Assembly: GCF_000732535.1 (NCBI RefSeq)
Contig: NZ_APNK01000002.1
Location: 186,001 to 250,000, forward strand
Direction: 5' to 3'
DNA: 64,000 nt
DNA from: Salinisphaera hydrothermalis C41B8
Lineage (GTDB): Bacteria > Pseudomonadota > Gammaproteobacteria > Nevskiales > Salinisphaeraceae
A program made the position numbers and the translations under genes. Under the pieces are notes generated by a model. The model saw nothing but the letters and a program-made list of their open reading frames with translations, made no database searches and was not told the origin of the DNA. Shown here one piece after another: positions 1-10,871 of this stretch (positions are counted from its first letter, which is position 1; every line of letters begins with the position of its first letter).

Positions 1-471
1 GTGTCGGCGGCGGATGTGTTTCCGATCAATGTGCCAGACATACTCAAAGAACCGGCGGTCGGCCAATTGCTAGAGCGCCTGCGCGCCGACCGGGGGCTGG
101 TCGAGTATTACCTGGCAAATGATCCGTCAGGATTCGTTTTCGCCGATGCCGACGGCCACACCAAGCGCCTGGTGATCCAGAATCGCGATGAGAGAGCGCG
201 GGAAGTACAGCGTGCTCGAGACGCTGGCGCTCCGGCATCGATCGTCGACGGTTTGGCGGCTGGGGCGATAATGCTCGATCCTGGAAGCGCGGTGTATCAT
301 GAGCTCAACTGGTCCGTGCATACCGCACCGGCGGCCGAACTCGTCGATTCCACGGACTCGCTGCGTTGGAGTTTGTTCGAAACACCAGCCACCCAGGCCG
401 GCATGCAACCCCGACCCAGCTACAACGAATTTCTCGAATGGCTGGACACTGTGGGTTACTCGTTAATGTGA
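1..471 (+). CDS. C-terminal part of a probable response-regulator-type protein (5' end outside the window)
   Basis: The reading frame is open at the left edge, so the GTG at base 1 need not be the start and the gene is probably truncated by the window. The 156 visible residues show no receiver or HTH domain. A stretch at about residues 20-85 (EYYLANDPSGFVFADADGH, then an Arg/Ala-rich helix) and the ending PSYNEFLEWLD resemble, from memory, the conserved tail that follows the receiver domain in some proteobacterial CheY-like regulators. The function is therefore inferred. Position upstream of and co-oriented with cqsA, 557 bp apart, would suit a partner in alpha-hydroxyketone signalling, as lqsR partners lqsA in Legionella, but a separate role is equally possible. 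Confidence 0.4.
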   Translation: MSAADVFPINVPDILKEPAVGQLLERLRADRGLVEYYLANDPSGFVFADADGHTKRLVIQNRDERAREVQRARDAGAPASIVDGLAAGAIMLDPGSAVYHELNWSVHTAPAAELVDSTDSLRWSLFETPATQAGMQPRPSYNEFLEWLDTVGYSLM

Positions 472-1028
472 GCGGCCGCTTTAGCTGTCGGGCTGGTCTC
501 ACGTCGCAGTCACCCCGATAAAACCACGGGTTGACAGTCGGCTCGACTCCCCACTGAGCAGAGCCAACCCGGTGAACCAGCGCATGGCGCCACCCGGGCG
601 CTTGAGGCAACGTCTCTTAGAGCTGACGTGTCGTACCTCAATACGATCGTATATCCGCGACGCGATCTCTCTTGTGTTCAAGGCGTCCAAGCGGAAATTC
701 TTCAAGCGCCAGCCACCTCACGCCGGCATTTTTATAAGCCTAATTATTGATTTATATGGCAATTATTCAAGGCGACGTGACCGGGATGCAGCTGCCGGCA
801 AACAAACGCTAACGGCGCGCACTCGGGGCGCCTGAGCCAAATAGCGCATTGGACCGAGGCGGAACCGAGGCAAAACGGGTCAGCTAAACCAGTGTCCGAT
901 GGGATAATTTGAAAATCGATTGGTTTTTATAAAAAATTGAGAGCGTCGCGCAGCCCGACGGCAGTACTGACACTGCCCCGTAAAGATCTGTTGTTGTCAT
1001 CTCATCGCTTAACCAACGAGGCTATCCC
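472..1028. other. AT-rich intergenic region upstream of cqsA
   Basis: 557 bp with no convincing gene. Two AT-rich tracts (about 730-775 and 900-942) stand out from the GC-rich surroundings. A TATAAA at 928-933 would serve as a -10 element, with no good -35 at the normal distance, which suggests an activator-dependent promoter for cqsA. The reading frame at 572-835 has no ribosome binding site or recognisable product, and I leave it out. Confidence 0.4.
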
Positions 1029-2288
1029 ATGACTCAGTTTGCTTCTCCTAGTATCCAAGCCTGTGCCGCCCGTGTTGCGGCTGAGCCGAGCTTTCTCTCG
1101 GCACATGTCGATTACTACTATCGTGAACGCGTGAAAAAAGCGTGGAATGGGGGGCATATGCTGGATAGTCGTACACCTGGGCCGGATGCCGTCATGATGG
1201 TAAGCAACGATTATCTTGATATCGCGGATGACCCGTCGATTCGCCAGGCTCAGATTGATGCACTGGAAGGAAGCGAGAGCACTATGGTCATGTCAGCGGT
1301 GTTCCTGAACGGCGACAGCCCGCAGGACGCGTTCGAGCGCTCGATGGCCGACTGGATGGGGATGGAAGCGGCGCTGCTAAGTACGTCCGGCTATACGGCC
1401 AATGTTGGGCTGATTCAGGCTATAGCGACACCGGACACGCCAGTTTATGTCGACATGATGGCGCATGCGTCCCTTTGGCACGGTATTACCGCGGGCAAAC
1501 TGGAAGCCAGGCCTTTCCGGCACAATAGTGCTGATCATCTCGCCTCGATGATTAAGCGGCATGGCCCCGGGATTGTGGCTATCGATTCCGTCTATAGCAC
1601 CAACGGTAGTGTGGCTCCCGTACGTGAGATTGTTGAAGTCGCCCATGAGGCTGGCTGCGTGATCATCGTCGATGAATCACACTCACTGGGTACCCACGGC
1701 TGGCAGGGTAGCGGAATGGTGGCAGGCCTTGGTTTGCAGAACAAGGTCCATTTCGTAACGGCGAGCCTGGCCAAGGCATTCGCAGGCCGCGCCGGGTTGA
1801 TCGCCTGCAGTGCTCGCCTGCGAGACTTCATCAAGTATCACGCGTTTCCCGCCATCTTTAGCTCGGCAGTTCTGCCCTCGGATGTAGCGGGACTGGCCAA
1901 AACGCTCGATTTGATCAAGAGCGCAGATAAAAAGCGTCAACGTCTGTTCGACAATACCGATTACCTGAGACGTAATCTTTCTGCCCTGGGTTACAACGTT
2001 TCGGACGGCGAGGCGCAGATCATTGCGCTTGAAGCCGGACCCGAGCAACAGACTATGGTGTTGCGCGACGCGCTTGAGTCGCGTGGCGTATTTGGTTCGG
2101 TGTTCTATTCGCCCGCCACGGCTGCGAAACGTTCGTTGGTTCGCATGTCGGTCAACGCCGGTCTGACCCAGGGCGAACTCGATCATGTGATCCGAGTCTG
2201 CCGGGATATCCGTGACGAAGTCGATCTGGCCAACTGGCCCTCGACCCGCCGGGCACAACGCAATACCGTAGATACCTTGGCCGCCTAG
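1029..2288 (+). CDS. cqsA: CqsA/LqsA-type alpha-hydroxyketone autoinducer synthase (PLP-dependent)
   Basis: Fold-type I PLP enzyme of the alpha-oxoamine synthase family. CqsA of Vibrio cholerae joins an acyl-CoA to an amino donor to make the CAI-1 signal precursor. The match to CqsA is specific rather than generic: SNDYLDIADDPS (59-70), MSAVFLNGD (88-96), STSGYTANVGLIQ (118-130), RHGPGIVAIDSVYS (177-190), VDESHSLGTHG (214-224) and TASLAKAF (244-251). Lys249 is the expected Schiff-base lysine; Asp215 and His218 are the cofactor residues. It has 419 residues against about 389 for V. cholerae CqsA, with an N-terminal extension. The ATG follows AACGAGG at 1013-1019. Codons are more AT-rich than in the neighbours, hinting at transfer. 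KBL and BioF are the alternative family members, but the CqsA-specific segments argue against them. Confidence 0.88.
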   Translation: MTQFASPSIQACAARVAAEPSFLSAHVDYYYRERVKKAWNGGHMLDSRTPGPDAVMMVSNDYLDIADDPSIRQAQIDALEGSESTMVMSAVFLNGDSPQDAFERSMADWMGMEAALLSTSGYTANVGLIQAIATPDTPVYVDMMAHASLWHGITAGKLEARPFRHNSADHLASMIKRHGPGIVAIDSVYSTNGSVAPVREIVEVAHEAGCVIIVDESHSLGTHGWQGSGMVAGLGLQNKVHFVTASLAKAFAGRAGLIACSARLRDFIKYHAFPAIFSSAVLPSDVAGLAKTLDLIKSADKKRQRLFDNTDYLRRNLSALGYNVSDGEAQIIALEAGPEQQTMVLRDALESRGVFGSVFYSPATAAKRSLVRMSVNAGLTQGELDHVIRVCRDIRDEVDLANWPSTRRAQRNTVDTLAA

Positions 2289-2305
2289 CCGATACAAGGT
2301 ATTAC

Positions 2306-3373
2306 ATGCAGAACTCAGGGTGGCCGTCGGTATTCGACGGTCACAACGACATGCTGTTGCGTCTCGCCGAACACGACTCGGACGACGCGATTCGGCGATT
2401 TTTCGAAGGCCGTGGAGCCGGGCATCTCGACTGGCCACGCATGCATCAGGGGCGATTCGGCGGCGGTCTGTTCGCGGTATTCATTCCGCCGACCGATGAT
2501 CGTTCGTCGATCGTGCGGCAGCCCGACGGATACGACAAATCCTTGTCGCCGGCCATGGACGTAGCGGAAGCTACCTCACGCACGATGACCATGGTGTCAA
2601 GGCTTTATCGGCTCGAGGCCGCCTCCGAGGGGCGCTTTCGTGTCTGTCGCAGCGTCGCCGATATCCGGCAGGCCCAAGCCGACAGTGCTGTGGCGGCCGT
2701 GCTGCACTTCGAGGGGGCGGAAGCGATAGACACCGACCTGGAGGCACTGGATGTGTTTCATGCCGCCGGTTTACGGTCCCTGGGGCTGGTCTGGAGCCGC
2801 CCGAACGCGTTCGGCCGGGGCGTGCCGTTTCGTTTTCCCTCGGGGCCTGATATCGGCGACGGACTGACCGAGGCCGGCTTCGCGTTGGTTAGGGCCTGCA
2901 ATCGGCGACATATTGCCATCGACTTGTCGCATCTCAACGAAAAAGGGTTCTGGGATGTCGCCCGAACGAGCGATGCGCCGTTGATCGCCAGTCACTCGAA
3001 CGCCCATGCGATATGCCCGCATGCACGCAATCTAACCGACGATCAGCTGCGGGCGATCGCACGGAGCGGTGGCATTGTAGGCCTGAACTTTGCGACGTAT
3101 TTCCTGCGTCCGGACGGCGGATTGAGTGCAGAGACATCGGTCGACGTCATGCTCGATCATCTGGATCACATGATCGCCATCATGGGCGTCGATCACGTCG
3201 GGCTAGGTTCGGACTTCGACGGGGTGTACGCGATGCCCATACCTATCCGGGATGTCGCATCGCTACCGGCGCTGCAACAGGCTATGCATGACCGGGGCTA
3301 TGATGCCGCGACCATTGCCGCGATCTGTCGTGACAACTGGCTAAGTGTGCTCGAAGTGACCTGGGGCGAATAA
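2306..3373 (+). CDS. Membrane dipeptidase family (peptidase M19) metalloenzyme
   Basis: Zinc dipeptidase of the renal-dipeptidase amidohydrolase family, which cleaves dipeptides, often those containing D-residues. All binuclear-site ligands are visible: His13 and Asp15 in FDGHNDML, the bridging Glu136 in HFEGAEAI, His209 in DLSHLNEKGFWD and His230 in ASHSNAH, plus Asp in GLGSDFDG near residue 299. At 355 residues it is full length. No signal peptide is evident, so it is probably cytoplasmic, as in many bacterial homologues. It begins 17 bp after the cqsA stop on the same strand with a weak AAGG at 2296-2299, so the two genes are probably co-transcribed. A link between peptide hydrolysis and the autoinducer is unproven. 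Confidence 0.85.
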   Translation: MQNSGWPSVFDGHNDMLLRLAEHDSDDAIRRFFEGRGAGHLDWPRMHQGRFGGGLFAVFIPPTDDRSSIVRQPDGYDKSLSPAMDVAEATSRTMTMVSRLYRLEAASEGRFRVCRSVADIRQAQADSAVAAVLHFEGAEAIDTDLEALDVFHAAGLRSLGLVWSRPNAFGRGVPFRFPSGPDIGDGLTEAGFALVRACNRRHIAIDLSHLNEKGFWDVARTSDAPLIASHSNAHAICPHARNLTDDQLRAIARSGGIVGLNFATYFLRPDGGLSAETSVDVMLDHLDHMIAIMGVDHVGLGSDFDGVYAMPIPIRDVASLPALQQAMHDRGYDAATIAAICRDNWLSVLEVTWGE

Positions 3374-3393
3374 CACGATAGTGCCGCTCCGTA

Positions 3394-5223
3394 TTAGCTC
3401 GCTTGTTGTGCCACGAGCGCATCGGCTTGCGCCAGGGGTTGCGGGTAGCCCAGAAAGAACCCCTGCGTGTACTCGCAGTGCATTTCGGTGACGAGTTCGA
3501 GCTGCGCGCGGGTTTCGACTCCTTCGGCCACCGTCGGCAGATTCTGGCCATGAGCCAGATCCACGATGCTTTGCATCAATCGATAATGCTGTGCCGCCCG
3601 ATCGATCTGCTGCACGACACTTTTGTCGATCTTGACCGAGGAGATGGGCAGCTCGGTGAGGTAAGCGATCGAGGAATACCCGCTGCCAAAATCGTCGATC
3701 GCCATACGGATCCCGATCTGGCGCAGCCGCTGCATGGTTTCCGCGGTGGCTGCAAAGCTGGGAATCAGGCTGCGCTCGGTGAGCTCGAACACCAGATGCG
3801 CGCCGGATACGTCGTGCCGTCTCAGTACCGAAGCCACCAAATCCGGAAAGTCCTCGCGGTAGAACTCGCTGCCGGGGATATTGATCGCCACGTCGGGCGG
3901 GTCGTCGTGGTGTTGTTGCCAGTGGGCCAACTGGGCGACCGCGGTCTCGATAGCGTTCATCACCAAGGCGCGCCGAAGTCTTTCCTGTCGATCGATCAAT
4001 GGTATGAATTCATTGGGCGAAACCGCTCCTAGCTGTGCATCGTACCAGCGCGCGAGAAGCTCGAATCCCACCAACGTTCGCCCGGCGTTGCCGAAAATCG
4101 GCTGCCAATGGAAATACAGGGAACCGTCGAGCAGCGCTGTTTCAAAGCGCTCCTGCAACAACGAATGGCGCTGCGAGCGCAGCGCGATCGAAGGCGTGAA
4201 TAGCGCGGTTCGATCGCCCCAGCGACGAGTTGAATGCGCCAGGCGGGCTTTATTGACCAACTCGGCCGCCGAACTGGCATGGTCCGGAAAGAGGCTCATG
4301 CCCGCGGTCGTATTGAACACGAAATGGATATTGTCGAAACGTGTTTCCTGAACGGCCTGGGCGCGTAGCGCATCGCAACGTCGGCGAGCGGCGTCGGCGC
4401 TGCCGCAATAATCGATGACGCCGATAAAAGCCGTTTCGGACAAACGATCGATATAGATCAAGTCTGAATTTCGGTTGCGCAGATTATTCAACCACCGCCC
4501 GATGAAACGCCGCGCGCGGCCCGCGTCGTGCACGAGTTTGAACTCAGGCAGATTGTCGACCCGCATATGCAGAATCGCGAGTCGATGATTGGCCTTCGCC
4601 GCCACGCCGAGCAGACGGTCGATATGCTCGTAAATCGTTTCGCCGGCATCGGCGGTTGCGACCAAACGCCCACCCTCGTGCGAGGTGCGCGCCAGCCGCC
4701 CGGGCTCCTCCACGCCTCGCGCGAGTTCGGCTTCGACCCAAAGCGCGAGCTCTCTGAGGATCTCTCTCGATCGATCGTCGAATCCCCGGGGGTTATGGCC
4801 GATCACGCATAACGAACCAACGGGCTGTCCCGTGGGCCCGCGGATGGCCCGCCCAGCGTAAAACCGGATGTACGGATACCCGACTACCAACGGATTGTCG
4901 CGGAATCGCGGGTCGATTGATGCGTCCTCGATGACGAAGACCTGCGCATAGGCCAACGTATAGCGGCAGAACGCCTCATCACGGCTGGTCTCGCACAGAT
5001 TGAAACCGATGCGGGCCTTGAACCATTGCCGGTCGTGATCGATAAACGAGATCAGCGCCGTCGGCGTGTCGAAGATCAGCGCGGCAAGGCGCGCGATCCG
5101 ATCGAACCGTTCTTCCGGGCCGGTGTCGAGTATGTCCAGACCGGCCAGTTCGGCACGCCGAAGCTTTTCGTCTGCCACCGAGCCGCGGGAGGGCGCCACC
5201 TTCGGGTCCTGGGGATCGGTCAT
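3394..5223 (-). CDS. GAF - degenerate GGDEF - EAL protein, probable c-di-GMP phosphodiesterase
   Basis: A 609-residue cytoplasmic signalling protein without membrane segments. Residues about 22-170 form a GAF domain. About 195-345 look like a GGDEF fold without any GGDEF signature, so cyclase activity is unlikely. About 350-600 form an EAL domain. The EAL catalytic set is nearly complete: Glu388 (ELL in place of EAL), Asn448, Glu480 and Glu483 in FELTER, Asp510-Asp511 in IDDFGSGYSS, Lys531 in VKIDKS, Glu567 in VAEGVET and Gln587 in QGF. Hydrolysis of c-di-GMP controlled by a GAF ligand is inferred. It converges on the cqsA-dipeptidase operon with 20 bp between stops; no terminator is visible there. 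The ATG follows AAGAG at about 5233. Confidence 0.85.
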   Translation of the reverse strand: MTDPQDPKVAPSRGSVADEKLRRAELAGLDILDTGPEERFDRIARLAALIFDTPTALISFIDHDRQWFKARIGFNLCETSRDEAFCRYTLAYAQVFVIEDASIDPRFRDNPLVVGYPYIRFYAGRAIRGPTGQPVGSLCVIGHNPRGFDDRSREILRELALWVEAELARGVEEPGRLARTSHEGGRLVATADAGETIYEHIDRLLGVAAKANHRLAILHMRVDNLPEFKLVHDAGRARRFIGRWLNNLRNRNSDLIYIDRLSETAFIGVIDYCGSADAARRRCDALRAQAVQETRFDNIHFVFNTTAGMSLFPDHASSAAELVNKARLAHSTRRWGDRTALFTPSIALRSQRHSLLQERFETALLDGSLYFHWQPIFGNAGRTLVGFELLARWYDAQLGAVSPNEFIPLIDRQERLRRALVMNAIETAVAQLAHWQQHHDDPPDVAINIPGSEFYREDFPDLVASVLRRHDVSGAHLVFELTERSLIPSFAATAETMQRLRQIGIRMAIDDFGSGYSSIAYLTELPISSVKIDKSVVQQIDRAAQHYRLMQSIVDLAHGQNLPTVAEGVETRAQLELVTEMHCEYTQGFFLGYPQPLAQADALVAQQAS

Positions 5224-5632
5224 GCTGGACTCTTGTCAGAACGACCGGCCCACGGCCCGGTCGCAGTGAAGATGATCAATATGCCGTGATTCGCGAATAG
5301 TCTGTCAAATATTGTCGAATACAGCAGTAGCCTTGGCGGGATCGAAGCTTCCGCTGAGCCCGCGCCGAATGGTGTTTTTGGGGTCGAACGGGCACCGTGC
5401 TCACTGCGCCGTTGGCCGGCGTAAACATGTGCACGCGCCAGTTACAGCGAAACAGCGCCTGTCCGAGCAGGGCGACCGAAGCCGTGCCGAGTCGCGTGCG
5501 CGGTGGGCAGTGGATCGGCGGATCGGATGCGGCGAGCCGACAATGGCCAGGAGAGATGGGGTTCGCGACGTGACTGTGACGCGCCAATCGGCTGCCGTCG
5601 TCTTGGCTTCTTCCGCCTGCATAGACACCGCA
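5224..5632. other. Intergenic region between the EAL gene and the acnA terminator
   Basis: About 400 bp containing the upstream region of the minus-strand EAL gene, including an AT-rich patch at 5270-5330 that probably holds its promoter. Several open frames cross it on both strands, but none has a ribosome binding site, a plausible composition or a recognised product. Confidence 0.4.
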
Positions 5633-5664
5633 GAAAAAAGCCCCGCCGAGGCGGGGCTTTTCTC
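5633..5664 (-). terminator. Intrinsic terminator of acnA
   Basis: Read on the minus strand, a GC-only stem (GCCCCGCC paired with GGCGGGGC, 3-nt loop) is followed by a run of six T. It lies about 20 bp past the acnA stop. Confidence 0.85.
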
Positions 5665-5682
5665 GCTAGGCAGACGCCTGGA

Positions 5683-8415
<2,733 letters not shown>

Positions 8416-8549
8416 GGACCTCATCTCCTGGGCCTGTGGTCTTATTGGCGTCTACGTCGCGTAACGACGGGAAAACGGCCGAAGTATACCGTGTTCGCCT
8501 CGGTTCCTGCAGGCATCGGCCGGCCTTGGGGGCGCCGGCGGGGGAACGC

Positions 8550-9149
8550 TCAGCCAAGTGCCGACAGCAGGGCCTTGCGACGGAAAAACAACGACACGAA
8601 GCCGCCCCCGCATTGACGCCACATGACGCCGCAGCGCACTGCCGCCAGCAGTTGGGTGCGAATACGCCGCTGAATGAATTCGTTCTTCAAATAGGTCGGC
8701 TCGCCATGAAGCATGATCTGTGGCCGTATCGGGCTGATCGTCTCTCGATAAGCCGCGTCGAATATGTCGGCGACGTCGCCCGGTTCCGCCAGGCGCGCGC
8801 GATCGATAGCGCCCCGAATACGGCCCAGCGCCTGTTCGTCGCCGAGTACCTTGCCCGACAGCTTCAGGATCTGGCCGATGTAGCGGGCGACAGCCGCGCC
8901 TTGGGCGTCCGGACGCTGGCCGGAGAGATGAACCCGCAAATAGCGGATGCCGTCGGCCACGCCCGAACGATCGCCGTACACATCAACCGCGCTGTCCGGA
9001 TCGGTACAGAAGATTGCCTGGGTCGCACGCTCGAAGCGCACCGGCAGGTCGCGCCCGTCGGTCGCCAGCTCGTGGGCATAAAGCGTGAACTGGGCCACAC
9101 CCGCGAGCGCGAGCGCCTGATTTTCGAGCGTCGAATTCTGTTGTGTCAT
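8550..9149 (-). CDS. hflD: High-frequency lysogenization protein HflD homologue
   Basis: 199-residue all-helical protein of the HflD family, peripheral to the inner membrane in E. coli, where it was found through its effect on lambda CII; its general role is unclear. Assignment rests on family-like segments (ALALAGVAQFTLYAHELA near the N-terminus, GIRYLRVHLSG, and a C-terminal EPTYLKNEFIQRRIRTQLLAAVRCGVMW region) and on its position directly after mnmA, as in E. coli. The frame extends upstream, but the start is taken as the ATG whose ATGA overlaps the mnmA stop (9146-9149), indicating translational coupling. No purB follows, unlike E. coli; acnA is next. Confidence 0.85.
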   Translation of the reverse strand: MTQQNSTLENQALALAGVAQFTLYAHELATDGRDLPVRFERATQAIFCTDPDSAVDVYGDRSGVADGIRYLRVHLSGQRPDAQGAAVARYIGQILKLSGKVLGDEQALGRIRGAIDRARLAEPGDVADIFDAAYRETISPIRPQIMLHGEPTYLKNEFIQRRIRTQLLAAVRCGVMWRQCGGGFVSLFFRRKALLSALG

Positions 9150-10300
9150 GCGGTCACACGTTGGGGTGGGGCGGCTGCTTTCGCGTCGCCGCCGGCCGCC
9201 TGGATTTCGGCGCTGCCCAGACAATGCGCGCCATCATAGAAAACAACATACTGCCCGGGCGCGATAGCGCGCGGCGGGCGATCGAATCGGACATGAATGC
9301 CGCCGTCGGGCAAGGGGGTGGCTTCACAATCGATGGCGGCCTGTCGGTATCGCACCTGGGCCGCGCATCGCAGCGGGCCGTCTGGCGGCTCGATCAGCCA
9401 GTGCGGCGCCGCGGCGACCAGCTCTTTTTGTTCCAGCGCGGGATGCGCGGCGTCCTGGCTGACCCAGAGCGTATCGTTACCCAGATCCTTGGCCACGACA
9501 TACCAGGGGCCTTCCGCCGCGCCGGCCACGCCGCCGAGACCGAGGCCGCGCCGCTGGCCGATGGTGTAATAAATGAGTCCGGAATGTTCGGCGATCACAC
9601 GCCCGTCGAGCGGTCCGCCGGATACGCGGACCGGCCCGGCCCGGCCGGACAGATATTCGCGCAGGAAGCCCTCGAAATCGCGCTCGCCGATGAAACATAC
9701 GCCGGTGCTGTCGGGTTTGTCGTGCACCGGCAACCCGGCGCGGCGCGCCAGGGCGCGCACGTCGGTCTTATCGATTTCGCCCAGCGGAAATAAAGTGCGG
9801 GCCAGTGCCTCGATCGGCACCGCCGACAGGAAATAGGATTGATCCTTATTAGGATCGAGCCCGCGCAGCAGGCGAGGGCGTTCGCCCGTATGGTCGATCC
9901 GCGCGTAGTGGCCGGTCGCAATCAGGTCGGCGCCGAGACGATCGGCATGATGCATGAACGCATCGAACTTGATCTCGCGATTGCAGAGCACATCCGGGTT
10001 CGGCGTGCGCCCGGCGGCATAGCTATCGAGAAAGTAGCGAAAGACCCGCGCCTTGTATTCGCGTGAGAAATCGGCGCGATGCAGTGGGATATCCAGCGCA
10101 TCGCAGACCGCAGCCGCGTCGTCGAAGTCGTCGGCGGCCTGACAGCGTCCGGCCTCGTCCTCGCTCCAGTTGAACATGAACAGGGCTTCGACCTGGTAGC
10201 CCGCCTCGACCAGTTTCAGGGCCGTGACTGACGAATCCACGCCGCCCGAAACACCCACGATCACCCGCGTATCGGCCGGATGGCCGTGCGATGTCTTCAT
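9146..10300 (-). CDS. mnmA: tRNA-specific 2-thiouridylase MnmA
   Basis: Installs the 2-thio group on U34 of tRNA-Lys, -Glu and -Gln, using ATP and sulfur relayed by the Tus proteins. The N-type ATP pyrophosphatase loop is GVSGGVDSSV (about 16-25). The two catalytic cysteines are Cys106 in LCNREIKF and Cys202 in TGVCFIGE. TGHYARI (129-135) and the C-terminal beta-barrel are also present. 384 residues, slightly longer than E. coli MnmA. It is the middle gene of nudJ-mnmA-hflD, with 4-bp ATGA overlaps at both ends. Confidence 0.95.
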   Translation of the reverse strand: MKTSHGHPADTRVIVGVSGGVDSSVTALKLVEAGYQVEALFMFNWSEDEAGRCQAADDFDDAAAVCDALDIPLHRADFSREYKARVFRYFLDSYAAGRTPNPDVLCNREIKFDAFMHHADRLGADLIATGHYARIDHTGERPRLLRGLDPNKDQSYFLSAVPIEALARTLFPLGEIDKTDVRALARRAGLPVHDKPDSTGVCFIGERDFEGFLREYLSGRAGPVRVSGGPLDGRVIAEHSGLIYYTIGQRRGLGLGGVAGAAEGPWYVVAKDLGNDTLWVSQDAAHPALEQKELVAAAPHWLIEPPDGPLRCAAQVRYRQAAIDCEATPLPDGGIHVRFDRPPRAIAPGQYVVFYDGAHCLGSAEIQAAGGDAKAAAPPQRVTA

Positions 10301-10743
10301 ATCGGTTGCCCCATATGGCGGACACGATCGAGCGGCATGGTGTCGAAGCGCTCGAAATCGTCGATCGATTGCAGTACCAGCGCGCTGCGCAGATCCGAGC
10401 GCGCCGCCAACTCGTCGCGACTCAGCCAGTGTGTCGTAATGATGCCGTCGTCCAGCGGCTGATCGGGCGCATGGTCGTCGACCTCACCGGCCAGGGCCAC
10501 CCGCAGCGTCGTACGACCATCGTCGTGCGGCCAGTAGTACATACCAATAAAGCCCCGGGGATGAAAACGCCAGGCGCTCTCCTCGCGGGTCTCGCGGATG
10601 GCGGCTTCGAGAATCGTCTCGCCCGGCTCCACATGACCCGCGGGTTGGTTGATTACGCGCCGACCATGGGCGAGCTCTTCAATCACGAGATAACGCGAAT
10701 CGCGCTTCACGATGGCGGCAACAGTAAGTTCGGCATGGACCAT
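10297..10743 (-). CDS. nudJ: Nudix phosphatase NudJ
   Basis: Nudix hydrolase that in E. coli dephosphorylates HMP-PP and nucleoside di- and triphosphates. The Nudix box runs from Gly-His-Val through REE (GHVEPGETILEAAIRETREES), with Ala where the usual Gly follows, and the surrounding NQPAGHVE motif is NudJ-like. The start is placed at the ATG encoding MVHAELTVAA, which aligns with the E. coli N-terminus and has GAGG 8 nt upstream; an in-frame ATG 33 bp earlier is less likely. The stop overlaps the mnmA start by ATGA. First gene of the operon and divergent from fabD, so promoters lie in 10744-10871. Confidence 0.88.
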   Translation of the reverse strand: MVHAELTVAAIVKRDSRYLVIEELAHGRRVINQPAGHVEPGETILEAAIRETREESAWRFHPRGFIGMYYWPHDDGRTTLRVALAGEVDDHAPDQPLDDGIITTHWLSRDELAARSDLRSALVLQSIDDFERFDTMPLDRVRHMGQPI

Positions 10744-10871
10744 GGCGACGGCCTCGGCCGGCAAAAAACGAAGCATTCGATTCTAGCAAAGGCGATTTTT
10801 GCGTGGCCAAGCGAGGCGACCCCGGGTATGATGCCGCCATTCGATTCGGAGGCTGAGTCAACAACACCCGT

